From the NCBI GenBank assembly GCA_905211505.1, contig CAJMAX010000004.1:1-44996 (forward strand): a stretch of 44,996 nucleotides of DNA. Reading direction: 5' to 3'. The number at the start of each line of letters is the position of its first letter. The first letter of the stretch is position 1. The position numbers were made by a program, and so were the translations under genes. Below, piece after piece: positions 23,125-31,210 of this stretch. This DNA is from an uncultured bacterium (GTDB taxonomy: Bacteria > Cyanobacteriota > Vampirovibrionia > Gastranaerophilales > Gastranaerophilaceae). The notes beneath the pieces were generated by a model. That model had not been told where the DNA came from, ran no database searches, and saw only the letters and a program-made list of their open reading frames with translations.

Positions 23125-25416
23125 ATGTTAGATTTTTTATTTGCAAAGAGAGAGCAGGAAACTGCAAAAGATGTAGAGCTTAATAGAATTTACGAAAAAC
23201 TAAAAGAAGCATATCCGTTCGACAATATTCCGGAAATCCGAAAGAAATATCTGTCAATGCATATTCAAAAATACGGATACCTCACATACTCATTCCAAAA
23301 AGCACAAGATGAACTGACAAATGAAGAGACATTGTTTGCGCTGGAAGAAAAATGGAAACAGAATAATATATTTTCCAATAATAAATTTACATTTAAAAAC
23401 AATCATATTAGTGTCCTTGCAAGACATCAAGAAAAGAATTCAGACTGGTTCAAAAAAGAAGGACATAATATAAAACTAATTAATCTTGCAGCACTTGGTA
23501 ACGGAAACAAATCGGAAACTCCCGGCAAATTTTTTGATTGGCTTAAACAATTACTAATTTTACCAACAGGTAATATTGCTAATAAAATCTATAATACAAC
23601 AATATATCTTATCCCGTTCCACCCGAGAGAATTTGGATGTGCATATCTTCCAAAAAGCAGTGAAGTAAGTGAAAAATTAAAAGATACCGAAATTGAAAGA
23701 ATTACGGGCTTAGATGCAAAACAACAGCTCCAAACATTTATACAAATGGCACAACTTGCCGGTCACCCAGTCATTTACGACATACTTCCTCAAACCGGAA
23801 GATTTTCAAAGTTTGTACTGGCAAACCCACAAGTTGCCCGCTGGTATGATATCACAGAATTACAGAAACAACTATTAACAAAAGTAGATGAAGTTGCCGA
23901 GTTTTTATCAAAAGACCACGATAAAGACGATATTCAAATTGCAAAAGACGTATATATTCAACGTCTGCAAGGGAATTCAGGAGACTTGAGTCCTGCATTC
24001 CAAGAATTATACAATAATTTTGAAGGTATAATGATTGAGCATAAAAAAGCTTTCTCAAACGCCATGCTAGAAAGAACATACCAACAAAAAATCCACAAAC
24101 GAGTAAAAGAACTTGTCGCAAAAATTCATGAATTTAAAAATGATAAAAAAATATTAAATGAAGAAGATATAACCAAACAAGTAGAGACCATTCAACTTTT
24201 AATAAATGAAGGCCTATGGCCGGCACCGGGCGGAGCATGGTGCTCAGCAGGAGTTCCTGTGTATGACGGAATGAGCGAATGCGGAGGCTATCCGACATTC
24301 AAGCACTTTGACTTCAAAGGAGATGATGTTACAGCATTTGCAAATCTTGATTGCCAAACTCCATACTATTTTGTAAATCTGGAAAACGGAAAATTTAATG
24401 AAGATGTAATAGATTTATTTATCAATAACATGAAAAAATTGCAAAAAGACTATAACTTTGATGGGTTCAGAGTAGACCATATTGACCACATTGTAGATGA
24501 AGTTTCTGAACAAAACGGCAGACCAATTAGTTATAGAGCCCCTAGATATGTACTAAATAAACTTAATACCGCAATGAAGAAAAAAATTCCTTACTTTGGA
24601 ACTCTTGCAGAATATATGCTATGGGATAATTACTACAAAGAATACCATCAGGATATGAAATTTGATATATTATGGGGTAATGATATTATATGTCAATTCG
24701 ATAAAACTCCAGAAAAAATCCTGGAAGATAACCAGTACCTGTCAAACTATAATACTAAATTTAAAAAAGGAAATATGTTATCCATCCTAAAAACATACAA
24801 TAATCAAGATGGTGAATTCCATTGTATAGACCAGTATCCTGCTCAGTTAGGCGAAAACGGAGCTCTATACAAATGGGCAAAATATAAACTTTTACCTGGT
24901 GGTAAATACGCCCAAAGACCAGTGATGTATGTTGATGGAGATGAAAGTTTCACCTGTGGCGGAGTAGAATACACTATTGGCGAAGAAGTAGCCATGAAAC
25001 GTTCAAATAACGAAAACTTCTATACAAAATTTGACGCACTCGACCGATTTGTAAAAAACAATAGTATCATTACAGGCGGAGAAGCACAAATCATAGTTGA
25101 AGATGATGACGGATACAGCGCCTGGTTAATAACAAGAGAACCATCAAGAAAAGCGTATTTAGTTGTCTCAAACCATAAATATCCGACAGAAAAAGTTACT
25201 AAAACCGCAATAACAGGCGAATCCTATAAAGAAATCATAGAAGGTTATGCAATATTTGACAAACAAATACACATTCCGGGTGATTATAATCTAAAATACG
25301 AGTACGTAATAAATGAAAAGGATTATGAAGCTCAAGAAATCGAAAATACAGAAAGTATACATTTTGAAAAACTTGAACCTGGAGAGTTTAGAATATTTGA
25401 ACTCGAACGTGGTTAA
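23125..25416 (+). CDS. GH13-superfamily cytoplasmic protein of unknown specificity (763 aa)
   Basis: No signal peptide. The N-terminal 130 residues are helical. A barrel follows with TIYLIPFHPREFG, VIYDILPQTG at the region I position, FDGFRVDHIDH near 448 with the nucleophile Asp, TLAEYM near 493 with the acid/base Glu, and a third acidic site near NQDGEF at about 560. A long helical insertion (about 250-350) separates the early barrel strands. The last 100 residues are beta-rich as in GH13 C-terminal domains. The region I Asn-His pair typical of GH13 is absent (LPQT), so specificity may be unusual, or it may be a non-hydrolysing member. It stands alone with its own promoter and terminator. 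Confidence 0.75.
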   Translation: MLDFLFAKREQETAKDVELNRIYEKLKEAYPFDNIPEIRKKYLSMHIQKYGYLTYSFQKAQDELTNEETLFALEEKWKQNNIFSNNKFTFKNNHISVLARHQEKNSDWFKKEGHNIKLINLAALGNGNKSETPGKFFDWLKQLLILPTGNIANKIYNTTIYLIPFHPREFGCAYLPKSSEVSEKLKDTEIERITGLDAKQQLQTFIQMAQLAGHPVIYDILPQTGRFSKFVLANPQVARWYDITELQKQLLTKVDEVAEFLSKDHDKDDIQIAKDVYIQRLQGNSGDLSPAFQELYNNFEGIMIEHKKAFSNAMLERTYQQKIHKRVKELVAKIHEFKNDKKILNEEDITKQVETIQLLINEGLWPAPGGAWCSAGVPVYDGMSECGGYPTFKHFDFKGDDVTAFANLDCQTPYYFVNLENGKFNEDVIDLFINNMKKLQKDYNFDGFRVDHIDHIVDEVSEQNGRPISYRAPRYVLNKLNTAMKKKIPYFGTLAEYMLWDNYYKEYHQDMKFDILWGNDIICQFDKTPEKILEDNQYLSNYNTKFKKGNMLSILKTYNNQDGEFHCIDQYPAQLGENGALYKWAKYKLLPGGKYAQRPVMYVDGDESFTCGGVEYTIGEEVAMKRSNNENFYTKFDALDRFVKNNSIITGGEAQIIVEDDDGYSAWLITREPSRKAYLVVSNHKYPTEKVTKTAITGESYKEIIEGYAIFDKQIHIPGDYNLKYEYVINEKDYEAQEIENTESIHFEKLEPGEFRIFELERG

Positions 25417-25440
25417 TACAAGATTTAATAGACAAACACG

Positions 25441-25468
25441 AGCCCCTGAACTTATTTGAGGGGCTTTC
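25441..25468 (+). terminator. Intrinsic terminator after the GH13-like gene
   Basis: AGCCCCT (25441-25447) pairs with AGGGGCT (25459-25465) around 11 bases, followed by a short T-run. Confidence 0.7.
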
Positions 25469-26085
25469 GTTATCAATATCCGGAACAATCAATTTGTCGT
25501 GCTGAACCTCAACCTGTCCAGCTAATTAACAACCCATCATCTTGAACTCCAAATGTCACCCTGAACTCGTTTCAGGATCTCTTGTAACTGTCATTCTGAG
25601 CGTATGCGAAGAATCTATTTCAGGTACTTCGGCTATGCCTCAGTATGACTCTATCTCTTACTTTAGGTAAGTATATCACACTGAACTCGTTTCAGGGTCT
25701 CGAAAAAACAGATTCTGGAACAAGTTTAAAATAACGAGGGAACAATCGCGCCCAAATATTACAAAACCGTTACATTATTGCCATATTTAAAAATTTATTT
25801 ACATTATGTAACAATCTCCAAAGAGCAATAATATCAGGAAAAAATCATTTTTTTGGCAACCAAAATAACCCAAAAGTATTAATTTTATTAGATTAATGTT
25901 ATTTGACTAGTACATTTGGGTTTAATAAACTTGTAGCTAAAACTTGAGGATTAGACATCAAAAATGAATAGAACAATCAATACTGGATAATAAATTTAGT
26001 CCGTCAACCCCACTTATGCACTCAACCCCGAAAGCATATCAACATAACCAAACCGCGAGAAGAAATCGAAAAATCATTCAAATGG
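25469..26085. other. Long intergenic region before the second prepilin
   Basis: No convincing gene. It holds repeat units (25500-25560), copy A of the 146-bp direct repeat (25555-25700) and then about 390 AT-rich bases. In the AT-rich part ACCCAAA (about 25869-25875) and TTTGGGT (about 25915-25921) form a distant inverted repeat that could fold. The largest open frames are only a few codons. Confidence 0.5.
25555..25700. repeat. 146-bp direct repeat, copy A
   Basis: Matches 27040-27185 base for base in length with nine differences (about 94 percent identity). The core, 25590-25649, is a 60-bp imperfect palindrome: GTCATTCTGAG at one end and CTCAGTATGAC at the other. Both outer ends carry the motif CCTGAACTCGTTTCAG or close variants. 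It encodes no transposase and resembles a REP- or MITE-like non-autonomous element. Confidence 0.85.
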
Positions 26086-26114
26086 TTGACAGACTTTAAA
26101 AAAAATAGTAATAT
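26086..26114 (+). promoter_or_regulatory. Strong promoter of prepilin copy 2
   Basis: A consensus TTGACA (26086-26091), a 17-base spacer and TAATAT (26109-26114); a perfect TATAAT also starts at 26112. The leader is about 45-50 bases and carries AAAGGTGA at 26156-26162. Confidence 0.65.
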
Positions 26115-26169
26115 AATCGTTATGTAAAGCGTATGTTATAGTTTTATTTAAAAGAAAGGTGAAAAGATT

Positions 26170-26928
26170 ATGACAAAAAGATTCGGTTTTACTTTGGCAG
26201 AAGTATTAATCACATTAGGTATCATTGGTGTAGTAGCTGCTATGACTATCCCAACATTGATTTCTAACACTAACGGTGCAAAATTCCGTTCTCAATTCAA
26301 AAAAACATTATCTACATTGAACCAGGCTGGTTTGATGTCACAAGCGCAATATGATTTTGACTATGCTGGTACAACAGTAGCTTGCCAAGCAGATCAAGCT
26401 GCTGGTGCTGCAGAACACCCAGATTCAGTAATGTCATTCTGTGCAATCTTAAACGGTACTCTAACCGGTCAAACTTATCAAGGTGTTGTAAGTAATATTA
26501 AACGTAATAACAATGGTACTCAAGTAGATTACGCTATCGTAAGACCAGCAGGTAATAAGTATCAAGGTGTAATTCCTGGAGATGCAGAGAGTAAATATCT
26601 TGCTTACACATTAGCAGATGGCTCAATTGTTGCATTTGACCCTACAGCTCAAGGTTGTGAGTTACCTATCGGTACTCAAATGAATAATACTGTATTAGGA
26701 CAAGAATTAAAAGATTGCAAAGGTTTCATTGACGTAAACGGTGCAACATTACCTAACAGAGAAGTTACTTGTACTACTGGTGACAAAGCTACAGAAAACG
26801 TACAAACTCCTTGTGCAGTTAAAAATGATGCAAACCACATGACAGATATCTTCCCAATCGTATTCCACGATGCAACTGTTGAACCGGCATCTGACGCTGC
26901 TAAATATGTATTAACAACTTCAAAATAG
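26170..26928 (+). CDS. Class IV prepilin-like protein, copy 2, likely highly expressed (252 aa)
   Basis: Same architecture as the protein at 21410: leader, FTLAEVLITLGIIGVVAAMT, then a globular domain with six Cys at matching positions and the C-terminal DIFPIVFHDATVEPASDAA. Processing by a prepilin peptidase and assembly into a pilus or pseudopilus is expected. Unlike its relative it uses Arg CGT, Gly GGT and Phe/Asn codons ending in C, as the ribosomal protein genes here do. It also has a consensus promoter, strong Shine-Dalgarno and a 12-bp-stem terminator, so it is probably a major product. It is flanked by copies A and B of a 146-bp repeat, which may record duplication or transfer. Confidence 0.88.
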   Translation: MTKRFGFTLAEVLITLGIIGVVAAMTIPTLISNTNGAKFRSQFKKTLSTLNQAGLMSQAQYDFDYAGTTVACQADQAAGAAEHPDSVMSFCAILNGTLTGQTYQGVVSNIKRNNNGTQVDYAIVRPAGNKYQGVIPGDAESKYLAYTLADGSIVAFDPTAQGCELPIGTQMNNTVLGQELKDCKGFIDVNGATLPNREVTCTTGDKATENVQTPCAVKNDANHMTDIFPIVFHDATVEPASDAAKYVLTTSK

Positions 26929-26959
26929 TTAGTTGATAATAAAAGTTTAATAGCTTTTA

Positions 26960-26993
26960 ACACAGAGGAGAGCAAATGTTCTTCTCTGTGTTT
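26960..26993 (+). terminator. Intrinsic terminator after prepilin copy 2
   Basis: ACACAGAGGAGA (26960-26971) pairs with TCTTCTCTGTGT (26980-26991) with one G-T pair and an 8-base loop, followed by a T-rich stretch. Confidence 0.8.
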
Positions 26994-27019
26994 CTATTTA
27001 TAAAAGAACCTGCAGAATA

Positions 27020-27039
27020 CCATCCTGAGCTTCAAATCT
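27020..27039. repeat. Fragment of 21-nt repeat unit before copy B
   Basis: CCATCCTGAGCTTCAAATCT is a variant of the 21-base unit seen in tandem at 28386, joined directly to copy B of the long repeat. Confidence 0.6.
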
Positions 27040-27185
27040 GTCATCCTGAACTTGTTTCAGCATCTCTTGTAACTGTCATTCTGAGCGTATGCGAAGAATC
27101 TATTTTAGATACTTCGGCTATGCCTCAGTATGACTCTATATCTTACTTTAGGTAAGTATATCACCCTGAACTCGTTTCAAGATCT
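27040..27185. repeat. 146-bp direct repeat, copy B
   Basis: Second copy of the element at 25555-25700, in the same orientation and without gaps. Its palindromic core is 27075-27134. Copies A and B enclose prepilin copy 2 with its promoter and terminator. The 325 bases between this gene and 27254 contain nothing else apart from the terminator and the next promoter. Confidence 0.85.
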
Positions 27186-27218
27186 AATAACAAATTCCTG
27201 TCACATTTTAATATAATA

Positions 27219-27247
27219 TTGCGTAAAAATGAAACAAACGTTATAAT
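27219..27247 (+). promoter_or_regulatory. Leaderless-type promoter of the GNAT-like gene
   Basis: TTGCGT (27219-27224), a 17-base spacer, perfect TATAAT (27242-27247), then exactly six bases to the ATG at 27254. No Shine-Dalgarno is present. Confidence 0.55.
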
Positions 27248-27253
27248 ATCAAT

Positions 27254-28228
27254 ATGAGAATAAGAAGATTAACATATTTTGACTATCCAAAATTAAAACG
27301 TCTTATTTCGTATCTTTGCACAGATGAAAATGACAAACTGGCAAAATCTCTAATGGAAGAACCTATTGGATATATTAATGCACTAATGCCACTGTCGCTA
27401 AAATTTAAATCCGAATCATTTATTCTCATTGATAATAATGAAATCCTTGGTCTTATTACAACAGCTTGCACACCGGGAAATCCTTATAAAATAAATATTA
27501 CACGTCTTATATTTAAAGAAAACCTTTATGACATAGGACAAAAACTTGTTGAATTTGTAATTCAAAAGCTGGGTGGAAAAGGTGCCACATCATTTACCGT
27601 AACTATAGATGAATGCCACGATGAACTTTTTAATTTATTCATTAATGGCTGCGGATTTAGACAATGTGCATCAGAAACACTATGGAAAATAGACAAACCA
27701 AAACCTGAAAAATCACCTTTACACTGGAGATATGCTCAAAATTCAGATGCAAAAGAAATTGAAAATCTTTATAATTCCGAATTGTTTAATATGTATAAAC
27801 CATCTTTACTACGGGATAAAAAAGAATTTCAAGAACCGTTGTTTAAAGGTTTTGTTGATTACTATAAAACCAGAATTATTCTTGAAGAAAGTAATAGAAT
27901 ACTTGGCTATTTATCAATAACAACAAGGGATAACCTGAATTATATTCTTGATATAACTACCAATAGCGGTTATGAATTTGACTATAATGAAGTTATCAAT
28001 ATCTTATTATGCGAAATTGCAAGAAAGAAAAAAGCTTTTTATCCGCTAATCAAACAAAAAAAATACACTAAGAACTATGAAAAATTTGAAAATTACTTAA
28101 AATCAAAGGATTACTACCCTATACAAACACAGCAAATACTGGTAAAAGACTACTATAAACCAGTAAAAGAGGAATCTCAAGACTGGAAAGTATTTATCCT
28201 TGGAGAAAACCAGATTACAACAAATTAA
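27254..28228 (+). CDS. GNAT-like acetyltransferase family protein (324 aa)
   Basis: The N-terminal half follows the GNAT fold: MRIRRLTYFDYPKLKRLISY, strand-turn-strand FILIDNNEILGLITT, and a helix after INITRLIFKEN. A second similar block starts near 160 (HWRYAQNSDAKEIENLYN) with RILGYLSITT. This suggests tandem GNAT domains, as in some bacterial acetyltransferases. The acetyl-CoA loop (Q/R-x-x-G-x-G/A) is not clear in either half, so one or both may be inactive. Substrate unknown. It stands alone between repeat clusters. Confidence 0.6.
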   Translation: MRIRRLTYFDYPKLKRLISYLCTDENDKLAKSLMEEPIGYINALMPLSLKFKSESFILIDNNEILGLITTACTPGNPYKINITRLIFKENLYDIGQKLVEFVIQKLGGKGATSFTVTIDECHDELFNLFINGCGFRQCASETLWKIDKPKPEKSPLHWRYAQNSDAKEIENLYNSELFNMYKPSLLRDKKEFQEPLFKGFVDYYKTRIILEESNRILGYLSITTRDNLNYILDITTNSGYEFDYNEVINILLCEIARKKKAFYPLIKQKKYTKNYEKFENYLKSKDYYPIQTQQILVKDYYKPVKEESQDWKVFILGENQITTN

Positions 28229-28631
28229 TAAACTGTCCAAAAGGTGAAATTCCGAAATCCCAAGTAGGACAAGAAAATCACGTTTCATAAACTCAACTAA
28301 ATTTCTAGTCAATTCTGAATGCCAGTCCTCACCGAACGGGGTACTATGCTACTAACAGTTTCGTGATTTGTTTTGTAAGAATTTATCATACTGAACCTCA
28401 AATCTGTCATCTTGAACTCCAAATTTGTCATCCTGAACTTGTTTCAACACCTAAAAATTTACATTTTCCGAACCAAGTTCGGAAGGATGCCCTAATGAGG
28501 ATAAATACAGCGCATCATCATTGCGAGGGGATAACCTCGGTGCTCCACTTATAAATATTTTCAGATTATTAGTGGAAATAATCCCAGCTTCATGATACCA
28601 TTAACAGATAGAAAGAAATCGAGGTACGGGT
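28229..28631. other. 403-bp intergenic region with repeats before ilvC
   Basis: No gene seen. It contains a tandem 21-nt repeat at 28386-28448, a small palindrome CCGAACCAAGTTCGG near 28469-28483, and GAGGGGATAACCTC near 28526-28539, which could form a short hairpin. The ilvC promoter is expected in the last 80 bases; GAGG at 28621-28624 is its ribosome binding site. Confidence 0.5.
28386..28448. repeat. Three tandem 21-nt repeat units
   Basis: TCAT begins at 28386, 28407 and 28428, a period of exactly 21 bases. Each unit starts TCAT(A/C)(C/T)TGAAC. The third is the TCATCCTGAACTTGTTTCAA form found at the ends of the 146-bp repeat. Confidence 0.75.
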
Positions 28632-29654
28632 ATGGACAATTTAAAAATTTATCTTGATAAAGATATTAATAAAGAACTTATCAAGTCAAAAAAAATTGCA
28701 GTTATTGGTTTTGGCTCTCAAGGATATGGCCAGTCTATGAATCTTAAAGATTCAGGCTGTGATATTGTATTAGGACTAAGACAGGGTGGAAAATCCGATA
28801 CAAAAGCTAAAAATTACGGCTTCAAAACTATGCCAATTGAAGAAGCTGTAAAATGGGCTGATATTGTTCAAATCCTTATCCCTGATGAATTACAAGCCGA
28901 GATCTACGAACATAAAATAAAACCAAATATGAAATCAGGTCAATATTTAATGTTTTCTCACGGCTTTAATATTCATTATAAAAAAATTGTACCGCCTGCC
29001 GATATAAATGTTATTATGGTTGCCCCAAAAGGTCCGGGACACACTGTGAGAAGCCAGTATGAAGAAGGTAAAGGAGTTCCGTCTTTAATTGCAGTTTATC
29101 AGAATGCCTCAGGAGATTCTAAAGATGTAGCACTATCTTATGCTTCTGCAATAGGTGCAGGAAGAGCAGGTATAATTGAAACAACATTTAAAGAAGAAAC
29201 TGAAACAGATTTATTCGGAGAACAGGCCGTAATTTGCGGAGGTGTCTCAGCTTTAATGAAAGCCGGTTTTGAAGTTTTAACAGAAGCTGGCTATTCACCA
29301 TATATGGCTTATTTCGAAGTTCTGCATGAGATGAAACTAATTATTGATTTAGTAAATCAGGGCGGGCTCGCCGACATGAGATACTCAATATCTAATACTG
29401 CAGAATACGGTGATATGACTAGAGGACCAAAAGTTATTGGAGAAGCAGCAAAAAATGCAATGCGCGAAATTTTAAAAGATATTCAGTCAGGAGCTTTTGC
29501 CGAGGAATTTACAAATGAAATGAAAACCGGCTGCAATAATTTTAATAGACTAAGAAAAGAAAATTCAGACCACCAGATTGAAAAAATCGGAGAAGAAATT
29601 AGATCTTCTTTTGTGTGGGGACAAGACAAAATTATAGACAGAAATAAAAATTAA
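28632..29654 (+). CDS. ilvC: Ketol-acid reductoisomerase (class I, 340 aa)
   Basis: Second common step of valine, leucine and isoleucine synthesis: Mg-dependent isomerisation and NAD(P)H reduction of acetohydroxy acids. Visible are the Rossmann motif [12 protein letters not shown] near 26-37, [12 protein letters not shown] near 131, [12 protein letters not shown] near 192 with metal ligands and [12 protein letters not shown] near 250. Length fits the short class. In the cofactor loop ([14 protein letters not shown]) the residue after the second Ser position is Asp rather than the common Trp or Val, and a Gly replaces the first Ser. No other ilv gene is adjacent. The next gene follows after 37 bases. 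Confidence 0.95.
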   Translation: MDNLKIYLDKDINKELIKSKKIAVIGFGSQGYGQSMNLKDSGCDIVLGLRQGGKSDTKAKNYGFKTMPIEEAVKWADIVQILIPDELQAEIYEHKIKPNMKSGQYLMFSHGFNIHYKKIVPPADINVIMVAPKGPGHTVRSQYEEGKGVPSLIAVYQNASGDSKDVALSYASAIGAGRAGIIETTFKEETETDLFGEQAVICGGVSALMKAGFEVLTEAGYSPYMAYFEVLHEMKLIIDLVNQGGLADMRYSISNTAEYGDMTRGPKVIGEAAKNAMREILKDIQSGAFAEEFTNEMKTGCNNFNRLRKENSDHQIEKIGEEIRSSFVWGQDKIIDRNKN

Positions 29655-29691
29655 AACTCAAGTTTAAAACAAACATAGTAGAGGTAATAAA

Positions 29692-30534
29692 ATGTTCAAT
29701 ACTGAAGATACATACGAAGTAGTTATTTTCTCAATAGGAGATACCAAAGCCGGCACAAAAATGGGCAAATTACAATTGAAAAACACTGTAGATGATACTG
29801 TTTTAAATTGTATATTATGGGAAGAAACCCTGAATAGATTCGACAGTAAAATATTTAGAACAGGAAATCTTGTTCGAATTGTATCAGCAAGCTTCAACGA
29901 AAAATACAATAACTGTCTTGTCTCAGCCCTTGAGCTAATTAAAGAAGCAAAATTAGGACTTGAACCGGCTGAAATTGAAAAATACTGGACAATATTACAA
30001 TCTTATATCAATAAAATAAAAAATATAGACTTGAAAAATTTTGTTACAGAACAGTTTGCAAAATATTCAAAAGAATTTAAAATTATGCCAGCAGCTAAAC
30101 TAATGCACCACAATTATATAGGCGGTCTACTTGTTCACACCGTGGAATGCGCGCAATATGCAGAGTTAAATTTAAAAAACTTTGCGTATAAAACTAATGA
30201 AGATGAAATTTATGCAGCCTGCTTATTACATGACTTCGGTAAAATTTTTGAATACACAATTGACACAGAAACAGGACTTATTGATTATGCCCCAAACTTT
30301 AGAGAAGATTGGATTTCTCATTCTCAATACGGATTTTGTATCTGTATGAATGCCGGATTTAAAAACGTTGCAAAAATGATTGCAGCTCACCATGGCAGGG
30401 CTGAATGGGGGGCAATTATTGATTTAAACCAGAAAGATTTAGAACCAGAATTATATCTAATACATTTTATAGATAATTTATCTGCGAAATTCGGAAAAAT
30501 CAATACACGATTACTGGAAAAGAAAGAGGATTAA
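29692..30534 (+). CDS. YhaM-like OB-fold/HD domain protein (280 aa)
   Basis: An N-terminal OB-fold (about 8-85: VLNCILWEETLNRFDSK, GNLVRIVSASFNEKYN) is followed by an HD domain. HD marks are HHNYIGGLLVHTVECA near 142-157, LLHDFGKI near 179 and AAHHGRAEWGA near 235. This order matches YhaM/CBF1, a 3'-5' exoribonuclease acting on RNA and DNA. The metal ligands are intact, in contrast to the HD-GYP protein at 16200. AGAGG precedes the ATG. The tandem kinase genes follow directly. Confidence 0.85.
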   Translation: MFNTEDTYEVVIFSIGDTKAGTKMGKLQLKNTVDDTVLNCILWEETLNRFDSKIFRTGNLVRIVSASFNEKYNNCLVSALELIKEAKLGLEPAEIEKYWTILQSYINKIKNIDLKNFVTEQFAKYSKEFKIMPAAKLMHHNYIGGLLVHTVECAQYAELNLKNFAYKTNEDEIYAACLLHDFGKIFEYTIDTETGLIDYAPNFREDWISHSQYGFCICMNAGFKNVAKMIAAHHGRAEWGAIIDLNQKDLEPELYLIHFIDNLSAKFGKINTRLLEKKED

Positions 30535-30535
30535 T

Positions 30536-31210
30536 TTGGCTAAATTAACAGAGAAACATAACTATGAAGGCACTCTTGTTTGTGTTGAAGGAATCGATGG
30601 TTCCGGAAAATCCACTCAATTAGCACTCTTGAGAGATTGGTTAAAAGATAGTGGAAAAGATGTAATATTTACAGAATGGAATTCCTCCGAATTAATTTCT
30701 CAAACTACGAAACTTGCAAAAAAGAAAAATATGCTTTCACCAAGAACATTTAGTCTGCTGCACGCTGTGGATTTTGCTGACCGACTAAAACAAATTATTG
30801 CCCCGGCACTAAAAGCCGGCTTTATTGTTCTTGCAGACAGATATGCTTATACAGCTTTTGCTCGTGATGTTGCAAGAGGCGTTGATCCCCACTGGGTTAG
30901 AGAAGTTTATGATTTTGCAATAAAACCAGACCTGGCTGTATATTTTGATATAGATCCGCTTACTTCACTTGAACGAATTTGCTCAAATAGGGCACCAAAA
31001 TTTTATGAAGCTGGTATGGATATGAAATTGAGCAACGACCCATATGAAAGTTATGTAATATTTCAATCTAAAGTTATTGAAGAATATAATAAAATGCTCA
31101 ACGAGTTTGAAATAGTTAAATTAGATGCAAAAGATACAATCCATAAAAAACAAGTCGAAATACGCAAACTGCTTAAACAAATTTTAAAAGAAAAAGGAGT
31201 TGATATATAA
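30536..31210 (+). CDS. Thymidylate kinase-like protein, first of a tandem pair (224 aa)
   Basis: P-loop VEGIDGSGKSTQLALL at about 17-32, the DRYAYTAFARDVARG motif near 102 in place of the usual DRY..S..AYQG, and a C-terminal helical lid. It should phosphorylate dTMP or a related nucleotide. The start is TTG at 30536, one base after the previous stop, chosen because AGAGGA lies five bases before it. The usual REPG after the second strand is TEWNS, so substrate may differ from dTMP. Its stop overlaps the start of the second copy by one base. Confidence 0.8.
   Translation: MAKLTEKHNYEGTLVCVEGIDGSGKSTQLALLRDWLKDSGKDVIFTEWNSSELISQTTKLAKKKNMLSPRTFSLLHAVDFADRLKQIIAPALKAGFIVLADRYAYTAFARDVARGVDPHWVREVYDFAIKPDLAVYFDIDPLTSLERICSNRAPKFYEAGMDMKLSNDPYESYVIFQSKVIEEYNKMLNEFEIVKLDAKDTIHKKQVEIRKLLKQILKEKGVDI

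Noticed and set aside
25469..27253. Insertion sequence enclosed by the 146-bp direct repeats
   Set aside because: No transposase or recombinase frame lies inside; the only gene is a prepilin with its own promoter and terminator. The repeats are kept as a finding, but an IS is not supported.
28386..28448. CRISPR array
   Set aside because: The 21-nt units adjoin without spacers and are imperfect, and no cas gene is nearby.
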